The position numbers and the translations under genes were made by a program. This document shows positions 22,194 through 35,345 of a stretch of DNA of 64,000 bases, one piece after another. The stretch's first letter is position 1, and every line of letters begins with the position of its first letter. This stretch comes from Sporodiniella umbellata. Lineage: Eukaryota > Mucoromycota > Mucoromycetes > Mucorales > Rhizopodaceae. The notes beneath the pieces were generated by a model. That model did no database searches. It was not told the origin of the DNA and saw only the letters and a program-made list of their open reading frames with translations. The stretch lies in assembly GCA_025677835.1 (NCBI GenBank), contig JAIXMR010000015.1, positions 1 to 64,000 on the forward strand. Reading direction: 5' to 3'.

Positions 22194-23566
22194 TTATTTC
22201 TTGACCTTCTTGGGGACTTGCCATTCAGAAGCAAGGAGCTTGACAAGTTCTTCGTCTTTGACAGACTTGTCAGTTTGGGTTTCGACAGCATCGAAACGAG
22301 GGTTAGTCACCATGACGTTGCCCTTTGCAGTGACAAAGAGAGTAGTCAAGTATTGGGCGACAAAAGCACCTTCACGTTCGTAAACCACATCGTGAGGCAA
22401 GACAGTTTGGTGCTTAGCAGCCTCGATAATACCCATACGAGCCTTGCGTTCATCCGATAAATCGCGGAGAGAGAAAGGGAAAGCACCTGCCTTTTCTTGG
22501 ATTTCGCTGTAGACAGCACGGGCAGTGGCCATTTTGAGTTGATAGCGGATATCGGTTTTTTTGTAAATGGTAGTACGGGTCTTTAAGGGACGCACTTTGC
22601 CTTCACCGCTAGAAACTAGGATATCCACACACCAGACCTCGTTCTCGCCAAAGTCAGTGCGCTTGAATCCACTCAAGTGAGCGTCGGTGGGGTTCAAGAT
22701 GATTTGCTTATCACCGTCAGTCTTGTTTTGAGAGTGGTTGTTGCTCAACATACCCTCCACAGCCTTCACACCGTAAGCTTCGGTGATCTTGTCTACCGTC
22801 TTGGTGACTTCCATATTCTAAGCCAAAAGTATCGATCAATTCCTAGTCTTCCCCCCCCCTCTCTCTCTCTCCTTTTTTCACCTACCTTGTTACCAGGGCG
22901 GATTTGACGAACAGCAGCCTCCAGCGCAACACGGGCAGCGGCAATGGCATCTGCCTTCACACCGCTCACTGCACCCTTTGCACCAACAACAAGTGTTGTG
23001 GCAACAGTGGAGCAGAAACCGTCAAATTGTACACCCAATTGGCTAGTCATACATCCAATTAAATTCCATCAACACATACACCCTTTCCAATACTTACATT
23101 TTGGCAACATCGCCTTCCTTCAACACGTTTTGAGCCTCAGGATCGGAAGGCAAGGGGGAAAAGTGAGCAACACAGTGGTTGACAGATACAGTGGTAGGGA
23201 AACCAACACCTACACATAGCTTGCTTTTAAGCCACACAAATCTTTTTTTTTTTTTTTTTTTTTTCTATACCCTTGGAGATCTTGTTCTTTCCCTTCTTGT
23301 TGTAAACAAGACTGGTGGCTTCAAGAATCAACTTGTCACCAGCAATACAGATATCAATGATCTTGGCATCCACAACACAAAGCTTAATGACCTTGTCAAG
23401 TACATCTATTTTTTTTTTTTTTTTTAATCTACGCGAACGCGCTTTTTTCTTGTTTTTGTGTTATACCATCAGCAATGCGACCGGCTTCAATGTATTTCGA
23501 TTGAACGTTGCTGTCGGTAATGTTGAGAACTGTCTCGGTGGGTTTCTTAACTTCGGTATCGGCCAT
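22194..23566 (-). CDS. PA2G4: Proliferation-associated protein 2G4 / Cdb4 homologue
   Basis: Exons 23566-23467, 23405-23271, 23209-23098, 23042-22886 and 22817-22194, 375 residues, typical for the family. It has the methionine-aminopeptidase-like fold without peptidase function. Blocks seen are [88 protein letters not shown] and a lysine-rich end VPKKVKK. Relatives bind rRNA, ribosomes and curved DNA (fission yeast Cdb4, human EBP1) and affect growth. Introns 1, 2 and 4 carry T-, A- or C-rich homopolymers. Confidence 0.95.
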
Positions 23567-23669
23567 TTTTAATTGAAAGATAGAAAAAAGCGTATAAAAT
23601 AAAAAAAAAAAAAAAAAAAACTTTTTAGCGTCAATAGACATGAAAGCAAGACTCAAGAGCAAGTCACAG

Positions 23670-23691
23670 CACACACACACACACACACACC

Positions 23692-23723
<32 letters not shown>
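23670..23723 (+). repeat. (CA)n followed by C and T runs
   Basis: About eleven CA units (23670-23691) followed by a short C run and 29 T (23695-23723), between the PA2G4 start and the CLU1 end. Confidence 0.9.
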
Positions 23724-23787
23724 CGATAAATGGGAGAAAAAAATCTATTTTATTTCTGAATATTTATAAAATGGGAAAAAAGGCTGT

Positions 23788-26700
23788 CTATTTCTTCTTT
23801 TGGTTCTTCTTTCCTTTCTTTGATGAAGGACCGTTGATATATTGTAACACTTGATCGATAGGAAGCTCACCACGAGCAGGCTCGTTGGGCTTTTCTTGTT
23901 TTTGTTTTTGTTGTTGTTGTTGTTGTTGCTGTTGTTGTTGTTGTTGTTGTTGTTGTTCAAGTGCACGTTGGGCCATCACAACCGCATTGGCAGTGAGTTC
24001 CTTCAACCAAAGATCACTGTCTTTTGTACGGGGATCTTCAAGACCAAGCTAGTGATAAAAGATCAATAAAAACAATCGTTTCGAGTGCTGTTTACCTTTT
24101 TTTCAAACACACTAAAGGCAATCTTCTCTGTAGCCAAGGCTTTAGCAAAATCACCTTCAAGGGTGTATGCCTTGGCCAGAACATGATAGCCAGTGGCAGT
24201 AATAACATGGTCCTGGCCTAGAACGGCTTCTTGTGTGGCACAGGCTCTTTCAAAGAAACGCGTGCTTGTGTTACAGTCACGGATCGATTGAAGCATCACG
24301 CCTGTGTTGTTCTATAGAAGGAAGGGGATTCTCAGTCGGGTGGCAAAGGGAAGGGTTAGATGACTTACATCAGCCGTAGCAGAATCCGGGTGACCGAGAC
24401 CAAACAAGAGGTTCCAATAGCCTAAAGCATGACGCATATAACGAAGGGCAAGCAACGTACGACCAGCAGCATGCTCGAATAATCCAAGGTTCAACTAACG
24501 ATTGAAAAAACAAGTCGGTGAATAACAATAAAATAAAGAGCTTTCTTACGTAATGATGGATCGTTTCAGGGTGATCAACACCACATGTTCTTTCAGAAGA
24601 AATGACGGCTTTACGTTGAAGATCCAGAGCGGATTCACGGTCTTCGCTATGATGATAGATCATGGCCAGAGTGGCATAGCACTTGCTGGTTTCGGGATGC
24701 AAGAAACCATACGTCTGTTCATGCAAGGCCAAGGATTCCAACAAGAGTTCAAGACCGAGCTGTTTATGGCCCTGAGACATGCTGACCTTACCTGCCTCAA
24801 ATGTTTCTTCTGCAAACACGCTACGGGCAGCAGCCTGTTTCACGGTAGGCATGATGTTCAACACATCTTCCGGCACAAACGTCGTCCGGCGTCTCTGTTG
24901 CGCAGGCGCGACAGTCTGTTTCTTGTGGCTCTTTTTGTTCCCGCGTGTGGGCTCGTGCTTTTTACGGTCCTGGGCCGCTTGGTAAGCCACGTCTTCTGCC
25001 GTATGGGCCGCGCGCTCTTGCTCTGTCCAGGGCTCGGTACGGTAGTCGCGGGCATGGATCTGGAGACCGAGACGTAAGCAGATTTCACGTAGAGTAGACA
25101 CAAAGTGAAGGCGGTCGATCGCCTCCGTCTTGAGAGCGTAACGGAAACGGAGCTGGACTTGCTGTATCAAGGCTTGCTGGACGGTCTGAGGGGTCCATTG
25201 AGCCCATGCAAAGTCGTTTCGTTGGCTGCCTTCGGGAAGAACAGGCACTGGCTTCGGGTTGAACTGGGCGCCCAACAGACAGTTCAGGAAATGGGATACG
25301 CAGAGCGCACTTTCTTCTAGACTGCATTGAGCAAGCTGCTTGCGTAAGAGATGTTTGGATCCACGGACAACCATCTCTTGTACAGAAAGATCCAGAATAT
25401 GCTCGATACGCTTATCTTTGCTGATCGAAACAAGCTCTGCCAAACGTCCCAGATAACGCATGTTAATACCGCGACGATGCATGGCCTTGGTCAGCGCTTC
25501 GCCGTCCAAAGGAGCAATCGAATAAGACGCAAAGTCTAAAACAATGCTCGGGAGTACCTCATCCTTCAAAAACTTGCTCGCTTCACGGATCGTGTCCTCT
25601 TCCGTTTTGGAGGCGCCGTCAGCATGCTTGACGTTGGTAAAGACGTCCGTGTTAAAGTTAAGTTGGAACTCGCTCACGTCGATCTTGATTTCCTCTTCCT
25701 CTTTCTTCTCATCTTCTTTTGTAGCCTCTTGAATACCACGCTCAGCCTTGATAGCCTCTGTCTTGACTTTGATCCATTGTCTAAGCTTGTGTTCCCAGAA
25801 GAGGCTCATAAGCTCAGGTCTAAGCAAGGTCATCTTGTGAGGATAGTCCGGCTCGGATTCCTGGAACCCGATATCCACCGGACTCAGGCGGTAGAGATCC
25901 AGAAGATAGCGACGGCCGTCTGCACCCAGCAAGCCTTTGGTTTCCATGGAACTGTAGAGAGACACGCTTTGGTCCTTGGCGTCCACCACCTTATGCTCTT
26001 GCAGATGGAGCGATTTGGCAATCTGTTGGCCGACCATGGTATGGAATTGGTCATCGGAAGCGATCGTTTGACCGTTGTCAACTGAACCGTAGATGATGGC
26101 GTCTTCGTCCTGACGGCGAAAGATACCCGGCACAATGCTTTGGGCTACAATACGAATACCACGGTAATCCACAATCACACTGGCCAGCGTGTAGAGTCCT
26201 TCAGGGTCGATGCTGTTCAAGAGCTTGACACCCTCTAAATCCTTGCCCGTCGCCACATGAGCCGCTTCATCCGCACCTAGCGTTTCAAACGTGCCGCGGC
26301 CATCGTTACCCTTACTGAAAAAGATGTTGTTGTAGACATACATATGTGACGATTCGGGCTCCATAGGGTTCAGAGGCAGCACAGAGCCATTGACAACCGC
26401 CATAGCACCTTTGACAGCAGCCTCTGTAAATTCAGCCTGAAGTTTGGTTATCAGACGTTCACGAAGCACACGCTCTTGCAGCATGGTCTTGGGCATCTCG
26501 CGATGCGACTGAAGTTCATCGTTCCAGTCCCTTAATGATTCCTCGGCGTTCAACACAGGTTCAAGAGATCGGGTTGGGTCGTAGCTCAGGCGAGGTGTGT
26601 CCACAGCCCATGGGTAGCTAGGGTAACACGTATTGACAGGGAGTACTTCTAACATATGGTGATGGGTGATAAAGTCCTGTAGCTTGGAAAATCTCTGAGA

Positions 26701-27753
26701 GAACAGCGGAGAGCACTTTTGAAGAAGTGTAATCAACGAGTGAGCCATAAGACGCTTCGGTGTAGGATCAAACGTTTGGTGGTTGGATTGATTGACAAAG
26801 AATCCACGGCGGTTGGCTGTGATATGGATCGTGTCGTTTTCTAAAGTGGTCACAATCAAATACATCAAATCCCCTTTCAACTTCTGTTGATGAGGCACTG
26901 GGTTCCATCCCGAGAGCGACAAGCTCTTTATACATTCAGGAGCATCGCGTTGAAATGCTTTGGGCACCAAATCGCCCAGCTGGAATTTCTCGTTGATATC
27001 TTTGTTGGTAAAAGCATGTTCAGGAACTGGCTCGTCCGAAAACAAGTCGTCTACTTTCTTGCTGTCCTCTTGGATAATTTCTTCCTCTGTTTTCACAACA
27101 AGTTAACCCCTAGAAAACAAAGAATAGGAATTGTCACCTACCAATTTCACCCGTGACTGTTGTCAAGAAAGAAAGAGAACCGTCAATCCCAACAGCGGAA
27201 GGGTTAGACTTGTATGGCCCAGCTAACAGATCGCGAAGACGGGTGATATGAAGCTTGACATCTTGTTCAGAGTAGTTTCCTAACTTTTCATTAGAAAAAG
27301 CCAAAAAAAAAAAAAAAAAAACGAAAATAAAAATACCCACTTACCCTCAACTAAATCAAGTGTACTTTCAGCGGTTAAGGCATCAATGTCAGCCAGCTCT
27401 ACATAATCATTCAAACGAGTACCGTTCAAGGTCAGGTAGAAACATGAATGGGCGCAAGTCTCAGGAGATTCCATAATAGATTGCTTTACATCCAATATTG
27501 TTTCCCGAGGGCTGGACTGCGAACGAAAAAAAAAAAAAAAATTATTATTACTTGGCTTTTATCTTTATCTTGTTTATATTCATACAATAATTTTGATTTC
27601 ATTAGGTTTTCCAGGTAACCGAACCGTTAACTGAAAGGTTTCTTCAGCTACTTTTAATAAAAATCAGAAAAATTCTCTAACCATTCATTAAAACTCACCT
27701 TCCTCAGGGGCTGGTTGCTGATGGTTTTTATCTTGCTCTTTTGTTTCAGCCAT
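23788..27753 (-). CDS. CLU1: Clustered mitochondria protein (CluA/Clu1/TIF31)
   Basis: Eight exons: 27753-27699, 27650-27586, 27516-27345, 27279-27142, 27086-24550 (2.5 kb), 24494-24369, 24311-24096 and 24048-23788, 1189 residues. The N-terminal CLU_N part has FQLTVRLPGKPNEIKI and SSPRETILDVKQSIMES. The central CLU domain includes YVYNNIFFSKGNDGRG and GTFETLGADEAAHVATGKDL. The C-terminal TPR-like repeats include LHEQTYGFLHPETSKCYATL and ALRYMRHALGYWNLLFGLGH. Clu proteins bind mRNAs of mitochondrial proteins in the cytosol and keep mitochondria dispersed. A 16-Gln run follows at 23955-23908, then a Lys-rich end. Confidence 0.96.
23908..23955 (-). repeat. Polyglutamine-coding CAA/CAG tract (16 codons)
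   Basis: Nearly pure CAA with CAG interruption, coding 16 glutamines in the last exon of CLU1. It is one of the very few simple repeats inside coding sequence in this window. Confidence 0.9.
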
Positions 27754-27927
27754 GATACTATTTAACGTTACTTTCTTTTCAGCTCAATCTTTCGCAATAG
27801 GTGCGTATCGTAGTAAACCAAAAACAACTTACAAGTATTTTACAAGAAAAAAAAAAGAGCAAAGAACTGGATAAAAAAAAAGTTTAAAAACAAATCCAGG
27901 GTATAGAACAACTTTGTCTCCGCTTTG

Positions 27928-27959
<32 letters not shown>

Positions 27960-28901
27960 AGTTAGCTTGCACAATTGTAAAGGTGTGTAGCTAATTTTTT
28001 GTTGAAATGAACCAAATACAGTATTTTTCAGCAGTCTCTTAAAAAATGTTTTCAATTTCTTCATGTGGTGTTCCTTTCGAGAAAGACAGTTTTTAAAGTA
28101 CAAAAAAGTAAGCTCCACTGTCAGCAGCTTTATTCCCACGTTAAAACAGAAATGCTTAGGTTCAGACTTAATTCTTTCATGTCCCAAAAGCTGGGTGATA
28201 GTAAGAGGTCTTTGAGCTTCCACTTGTTTTATTTTAAAGAGGCATGAAGCCACTTGTACTCTATCTATATGGCTTAAACACACAAAACAACAGATGATAC
28301 CTACAGTTTCATTTTCTCTAGATCTTTACACTTTTTCAAATCCTGGTTACATCCAACCAAACGGGGTTTACATAAAGCAAAAAGCGTCAATACAGCACTC
28401 AACTTGGCTTGCTTTGAGCTGTGTTCAATAGGCATGTCAAAAGCCTAGAGATGTTTGTATACGTTCACACTATTGTAACTGAGACTAATGTAGCTGAAAC
28501 CAGTCTATTGGTTGACAAGTACTCTATAATCGATCCAGCCTGCGTTCATAAACCTGTCATGAGCACCAAAATCCTGTGAATGGGATGGGGCAACCGTTAG
28601 ATTTATATATATATATATAGAATAGTAAAGACATGTCAATCAAGACTTTCCTTACCAAACACAAAGAAGAGGCTTTTTTATTTTCAGGATTTGTTAAATC
28701 AAAACTCCCTTTTCTTCAAGAAGAGATTATGCACGTTGAATAAAATACCTTTTAAAGTGAATGTTGACAGGTTCATCCAATCAATCTTTGATGACTGTCT
28801 TGGGAGCCCGAATGTGCCCTTCACATTTAAACTCACCCTTTTTCTTTTTTAATTTTTAATTAGAACACTCTTTTTCTCCCCTTTCATTCAAGCAGACTGC
28901 A
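27754..28901. other. Divergent intergenic region between CLU1 and MON2
   Basis: About 1.15 kb. It contains A runs (27846-27856, 27929-27956), a (TA)n run near 28604-28620 and T-rich DNA. A minus frame at 28283-27840 is open for 147 codons but partly encodes a poly-Phe run and matches nothing I know. No convincing gene was seen. Confidence 0.5.
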
Positions 28902-31900
28902 ATGAGCGGCCTTACAGCTTTTTTGCAGACAGAGCTACTGATGCTTTCTAGCGAAGCTAGAAGAAAACATCCCGAAATTAAGGATGTAAACAACAGCCAT
29001 CTTGAAAAAAAAAGAAAAAGCAAGTTTCTAATAAACTTATTTTTATTTTCCTTCTTTCTATACTTTTGTAGGCTGCAGAAAGACTTGGTGTTATCCTCAG
29101 AAGTTTTAAGGAACGACCTGGATATAGTATAGCTAATGGTAAACACACCGACTTTTTCTTTTAAACAAAACCTATCAACCGGCAGTACCCTATAACAAAA
29201 CATACAATAGAGTTGTCAAAAACCGATGATGCCCTGAGACCTTTTATTTTAGCCTGTGAGACCAAGCAAACAAAGCTTATCACTATTGCTATTGGATGCA
29301 TACAAAAGCTGATACTTTTTCATGCTGTTCCTGAAGTAAATACCTGATATGCTATAAATACTTTGTTTTTATCAAGACAAAAAAACAAAAACAAAACAAA
29401 ACAAAATACTCAATTTAATGCATAGACCTCAATTCGAACCATTCTTAGAACTCTGACAGATATCAGCTCACAAGGAGTAGATATTCAACTCAAAATATTA
29501 CAAACAGTTTTGCCTTTGCTAAGCAACTACAGAAGTGTTCATGACGATATTTTAGCAGAGGTATTTTTAGCGAAAATGGATATAGTTCGCGTTTCTTACG
29601 CTATATTAGGCGCTCTTGGTTTGTTTTCGATTACAAGACTCCAAGGCAATCGTAGTCAACAACACAGCAGCAGCTACGCTAAGACAGTTAGTGATTTTTG
29701 TGTTTGATAAAGTGGCAAAAGAGGACACACAGGATATGAGTGAATCACAGGTGTGCGAAGTTGAAATTCACTCTGGGGAAAAAATCAAGCTCCATCCATG
29801 TGCAAAGGATGCGTACTACTTATTTCAAGATCTATGCTTACTTACAAATGGAGATTCGCCAGAATATTTACGATTGAATCATCTTTCAAAGCCATTTGGA
29901 TTGGAGTTGATAGAGAGCATATTGGCCAACCACTTCAAATTATTTAAAGAGGTAACGATGTCTTATACATAGTGTTGGAAAAATACTTATAGTTACGGAT
30001 AGCACAAAGAGCTTTGTGGTATCTTAAAAGAGCGTGTCTGCCCAATGTTTATTCGAAACTTTTCTGAAAAAAACGAGTTCCCTCAGACGATGCGATTAAC
30101 ACGAGTTGTTGATATTCTGATCAAACAGTTCAGCGATATTTTGGTGATGGAATGTGAGGTGTTTCTGTCTATGTTTGTAAAAATATTAGAACCTGAAAAT
30201 CCTCTTTGGTTACGAGTACTGGCGATGGAAGTGTTCAATAGTGTTTGCTACAACGCCGCTCTGACACGGTCGATTTATGAGTGGTACGATAAAACTGACA
30301 CCGCAACCAATATTTTTCAAGGAATGATTACTGGTTTTGGTCGTTTAGGCACTGAAAAACCTCACTCTGTAGGTGTTCATCAGTCTGGTCGTGATAGTAT
30401 GGATGGATCAGCTACTGGGCATGTCTATTCTAGCCAGATAGCCACAACAACGCCCGAAGGCTTGAGCGCCACGTCTTCTGTCATGCGCATAAAATGGTAC
30501 TCAGCATTCTCCTCTTTTCTTTTTTTTTTTTTTTTTTTTTTTCCTTCCAAATCCAAAACAAAGCTAATCACCATTCTTTAGTATTGACCAGCTTGACAAA
30601 GCCGAGCCGCCTACTATACCCGAAACATATATTTTCTATCTGGCTCTCCAATGCTTAAATGCTATTGCCGATGGACTAGCAGGATTCGCACTCCCAAGAT
30701 TTTCTTCCGGAACGGGCAAAGCAATTTTGGATAAAGAAGAATCAAAGCAGGAGCTGGATTTTGTAGCTGAGATGGCCAATGTTGCTTGGCCAGGTCTTCT
30801 GGCAGCTATGTCTTTTTATTTGACCGCTAACCTGGATGATGATTTGTTTCAATCCACTATGAAATCGTATCAAAATTTTACTAATGTCTGTGGTGTCTTG
30901 GACCTTGTTACGCCACGCGACGCATTTCTTACCAATCTATGCAAGAACGCTATTCCCTTGATGCCCATTCTCTCGTCTGGAACGAAGGCCACAGCTACTC
31001 ACTCTGTACCAGCCACTTCTTTTTCTGATCTACCCGCTCAACAACAACAAGCGTTGGCGGGAATATATTTAAATGAAAAAAATCTTTATAACTTACGCAT
31101 CCTTTTAAATGTCACTATGTTTTTAAGTAATGTAATGGATAGCTCGTGGTATTTGGTACTTGAAACATTTCAGCTGGCCGATCTCTTGTTATTCAATAGG
31201 CCTCTACCAAAATCTTCTTCTAACAACACATCAGTTGCATCTACACCAGCGTTGAGAAGAAATTTGACCAGCTCATCTATTACAGGAGGCTCAAGTACGT
31301 ATACTTGAAAAAAAAAAAAAAAATAGTCAGATGTTTACACAATCTAAATAGGCTCCTCAATACCTACATCAAAAGAAACGTCAGAGCACGCATCTGTCAT
31401 TGGTGCTTCTCTTCAGCGACTATTTGAAAATAGCAAGTTCTTAGATGATAGCTCTTTTATTGCTTTCACTACAGCATTGTGCCGCTTGAGCTCCGAAGTA
31501 AGTGGGGTCCCTTCTCAAGATGAAGACTGTGTGCTCTCTCATAAATCTTCGCGTGTGGTAAGTCCTTTGAAAAAACCAAGCCAATTACTTACCAAAAATA
31601 GAAAATATACAACAACAAATCGTTTGCTATCGAAAAGTTACTATATATATCCGTACTCAACATAAAGAGACTAGTTGATCCAAAAAGAAAGTCGTTTGAT
31701 ATATGGAATATTGTTTTGAATCATATGATTAGTACTGCAAATTACTTATCAACACCAGCGGGCATTCGTGCACAAAGCTGCGAGGCTATAGCTGAAATTA
31801 TAATGGAGGCCATGAACTCTGCATTACTGGAATACGAGCATGTAGACGAGGCCATTCAAAGATGTTTGTTGTTGGCACTTAATCAATGTATCGTGAACGT

Positions 31901-34682
31901 ACCTCACAACGAAGAAGCTTCTTCTCAAGACTCACACTCAAAAGCCTTGAATGAAGTGCAGCGTATGGGACTTGAAACATTACATAATATCCTGCAAACT
32001 TCTGGTCATTCGTTTACCTGCGGATGGGGGCTGATATTTGATATGCTTCGCCATGTGGCTATTTCTGCAATCGATGTCTCGGATTACGACCTAAACCTTG
32101 AGCAGGAGTCTCGTTCTAGCACAGATACCATACAGCCACCCAGCTTGAAGACAGCTTCTACAGGCTCGATCCGCACAGCCTTCACAAACCTTCAACTGAT
32201 CTGTACCGACTTTTTGTCACTGCTCTCTCCAGAATGTCTTCGCCAATGTATTGCCACATTAGGGTCTTTTAGTATGCAGAGCGAAGACCTGAACATTAGC
32301 TTGACAGCTGTAGGACTGTTATGGAATATATCCGATTACATACAAACCAAGCGCATGGAGTTTATTAAACAGAACAGTACAATGGACGAAACACTATATA
32401 GTGAATTGAACAGTGACCAGAATTTAACAAACGCCGATCCCACTTCACCAACAACTTATGGTGTTCTCTGGATGATGCTACTTTTGCAGCTTTCTCATAC
32501 ATGTACTGATAGTCGCCCCGAAGTTCGTAACGGAGCCAATCAAACCTTGTTTAGAACGATAAGTATGAACGGACAAGTGTTGGGTTCCTTTCTATGGGAA
32601 TCTTGTATCTGGAAGGTTCTTTTCCCTCTCTTAGACTCTATCAAGATGTCGTCTATCCGAGCCTCTAAAATGTCCCATGCACAAACTGCATCTTTAGGCG
32701 ATCACCATGACAGTTCTGGGTTTATGCTACACCATTCGCGGGATACAGCTGATAAGCAGTGGGATGAGACTAAGGTTCTGATCTTAATCGGGATCTCATC
32801 TCTCTTCCAAAGCTTTTTAGGAGACATTTACGAGTTAGAAAGCTTCGCCAAGGCTTTTACTCTTCTTTTGGCCCATTTGGAAGATTCCTGTTTAAGAAGT
32901 AGTCAAGAGGTTGCGTTAGCCAGTATCAAAAGCTTGAAATCTATCATTGACGTTCCTGCCGACTTTGATGGCCACACATTATTGCCACTTTGGCATCATG
33001 CCTGGCAAACTTGGCAAGCGATCGGTCATGGTATTAACAAGACTATTACTGAAGCTCACACTTCTCTCGAACCCGAATTGCAATCATTAACCCTTTCCCT
33101 TTCTACCTCTAGTGCTGCGCCTATTTCTGATGATTTCACTCAAGATACTCTCACAGCGTATGCCTCTACCTTTACCGTTCTTTATCCTTTGATTTCAAAC
33201 AGTCTCACTTTGAACGATGTCAGCTCTCTTTTGGACATTTTAAGAAACCTTTTGGTGTATTCCACCAGCCCTCAATACCGTCCTGATATTGACCATGTCT
33301 CACCCTTACAAGAAGCTGTTTTGGAGGCAGTCAAGGTCTTGGATATGGATTTGCCAGGCACAGCACCTTTGGTTATTTCTGATTTAGCAGAGTATATGAC
33401 ATTAGCATTCTTGAGTACTCCTCAACAGGCCAAAGGATACATCCCACCTAGCCAACGGAAGTTCTCGACTGTAACCTATATTGCACTCAACAAACATTGC
33501 AGCCAATGGATTTCTGAATTGTTTTTAGAACACATCAATAACGCGAGCATCTATACAGATGGCGTATTTGAAAAGATCATTGGCTCCTATGGATTACCCA
33601 TGAAGCTCAAATACGATTGTCCGCCCCCTTGTAGACATAACGATGACAAAACGCCCCTTTGGAAGTTGGCCACAAGTAGACTGCTTAGCGTCTTGGTCCA
33701 AGGTCTAGAGGCGCTCGACAAATTTGAGAAACAAGTATCTATAGAGAGATTTGCGGGTGTTTGGCGAATTTTGGTGGACGTATTGGAAGGAAGCTTGCTA
33801 TCGCCCAGCTCGCCTCCGGAGAGCATGAAGTTGGAAGAGCTTGATGCAGATGAGCATTTTGATATTTCTGTTCTAAATGCAGTTCAAAACGATATTGTTA
33901 TTTATATGAAGCCTCGCGTATCAATAGAAACTGTTCAGAAACTTATCAACGTGATCCGGGATAGTTCTCGATTGTATTATATAGAAAACAGAGAGAGTGG
34001 GAACTCAGGATCAACAGACACCATTGTGCCTGTCATGAAAGAAGCTTTTGGTTATGCTGCTTTCCTGTCTCTATTCTCCTTGTGTTCTGCCCAAAAAAAA
34101 GGTTAGTTGTTATAGAGAGATAAAATTGGCTTGATGTTAAAAGATTGTAGATCACCAGCAGGTGCGAAAAAGAATAGCCAAGGTTGCCGCTCCTGTACTG
34201 CTTGAGAGGTGTGAAACAATTTTAAGGAATTATACAGCAGATGAGCCGCTATTAGGAAGATGTCCCTTCCCAAGGTATTTGATGCGGTGAGAGAGAGCAA
34301 TTGAAAAAAAAAAACAAGGATTTTTCAGCATTCTTATCTCTTTATTTCCTCTTCTTTAGGGTCAGAAAAGAGGAGGTATTGTTCATCTTAAAGCAGTCGA
34401 TCATGTTAGAGATGCAAACAAATTCTTTAGCAATCGAGGAAAAAACAAGTGAGCTGAAAATTAACACCGATCTTATCTAGTACTAACTCATAGCTTGATT
34501 CTTCTTCTACTATAGATCCAGTCAAAAAGCTACTTTTAAGTGGGCCAAGAGCTCATCTTTTCTACCTCTACCCGTCTTTGTGCAGCATGATTATGTGTGA
34601 AGACGATGCTATAATCAGTTTGATACAAGAATGCTTACAAGTCACTGGAATAGAAATGGGGGTTTCCTCATCACTTTTGTAA
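28902..34682 (+). CDS. MON2: MON2 homologue, Golgi/endosome trafficking scaffold
   Basis: Twelve exons: 28902-28985, 29072-29138, 29211-29335, 29426-29560, 29610-29951, 30003-30496, 30582-31294, 31352-31557, 31602-34101, 34151-34274, 34360-34448 and 34516-34682. These give 1681 residues, near the 1.6-1.7 kb codons of yeast and human Mon2. The N-terminal DCB region reads LLMLSSEARRKHPEIKDAAE, ILQTVLPLLSNYRSVHDD and CFRLQDSKAIVVNNTAAATL. The HUS-like part has TRVVDILIKQFSDILVMECE and LDKAEPPTIPETYIFYLALQ. The C-terminus has APVLLERCETILRNYTADEP. Mon2 relates to large Arf-GEFs but lacks Sec7, and works with Dop1 and the flippase Neo1. A poly(A) signal AATAAA lies at 34716. Confidence 0.95.
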
Positions 34683-34817
34683 ACAATTGAAAATTATACA
34701 TTTATTTAACTAAACAATAAAACAAAGCAACCAAAAGTTTAAAAAAAGTGCGTTTAAATTAGAAAAGGCTATGTGTTAGATGCGTGAGAGAGAGAGAGGA
34801 GGGGGATGGGTATGCGT

Positions 34818-35291
34818 TTATTCTGATGTGAAATCACCGGAATAAAAGGAGTGTGTTGCTATCCACTTTTTCAGCATTTTTCTTGCTTCCATCTTTCCTC
34901 TTAGCTTGTCAGACGTCGTCTTTAATTTTTCGTTTTCCAGACGTAACTCATGTAATTGCTGTTCAAGCACTGCGTTTTGCTTTGAAAGTTTGCTAATGGT
35001 ATATCTCATTTCGACCTGTTGCTGATTCTTTTTCTGTCGGTATTTTGCTGAAGCGGCTTTATTTCTTGACCTTCGCTCTTCAATAGTTAGAGGCAACTCA
35101 TTCTCTTCTGTCATTTTGCAGCAGTTTCTAAAGGACGCAGATGAAGACGAACTTGAAATAGGAGAAGGCGAACGAGCAACATGGTGTGGACGAGTTGATG
35201 GCAAAGATGAACATTCTTGTGAGGCGACAATTGAAGAAACAGACATGAGGTTTTCCTGAGTGAGAAAAGGGCAGTCTGCGATAGAGTACAT
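34818..35291 (-). CDS. bZIP transcription factor
   Basis: Single exon, 157 residues from the ATG at 35291; an upstream open extension lacks ATG. The basic region ERRSRNKAASAKYRQKKNQQ has the invariant N-x7-R signature (N..AASAKYR). The zipper follows with leucines at heptad spacing in ISKLSKQNAVLEQQLHELRL and ENEKLKTTSDKL. The N-terminus is Ser/Pro-rich. The type resembles Gcn4/Met4/ATF4-like regulators of amino-acid metabolism, but subgroup assignment is only tentative. It converges on MON2, with 135 bp between stop codons. Confidence 0.85.
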   Translation of the reverse strand: MYSIADCPFLTQENLMSVSSIVASQECSSLPSTRPHHVARSPSPISSSSSSASFRNCCKMTEENELPLTIEERRSRNKAASAKYRQKKNQQQVEMRYTISKLSKQNAVLEQQLHELRLENEKLKTTSDKLRGKMEARKMLKKWIATHSFYSGDFTSE

Positions 35292-35333
35292 GTAACCAGG
35301 TAAACGTACCAAAACACAAGAAACAACGCATCC

Positions 35334-35343
35334 TATTTATATA
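35334..35343 (-). promoter_or_regulatory. TATA box of the bZIP gene
   Basis: On the minus strand TATATAAATA occurs about 43 bp before the bZIP ATG. Confidence 0.45.
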
Positions 35344-35345
35344 AG

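Noticed and set aside
23745..24069. Asn-run and Leu-run ORFs at the CLU1 tail
   Set aside because: They are other-frame and antisense readings of the polyglutamine tract.
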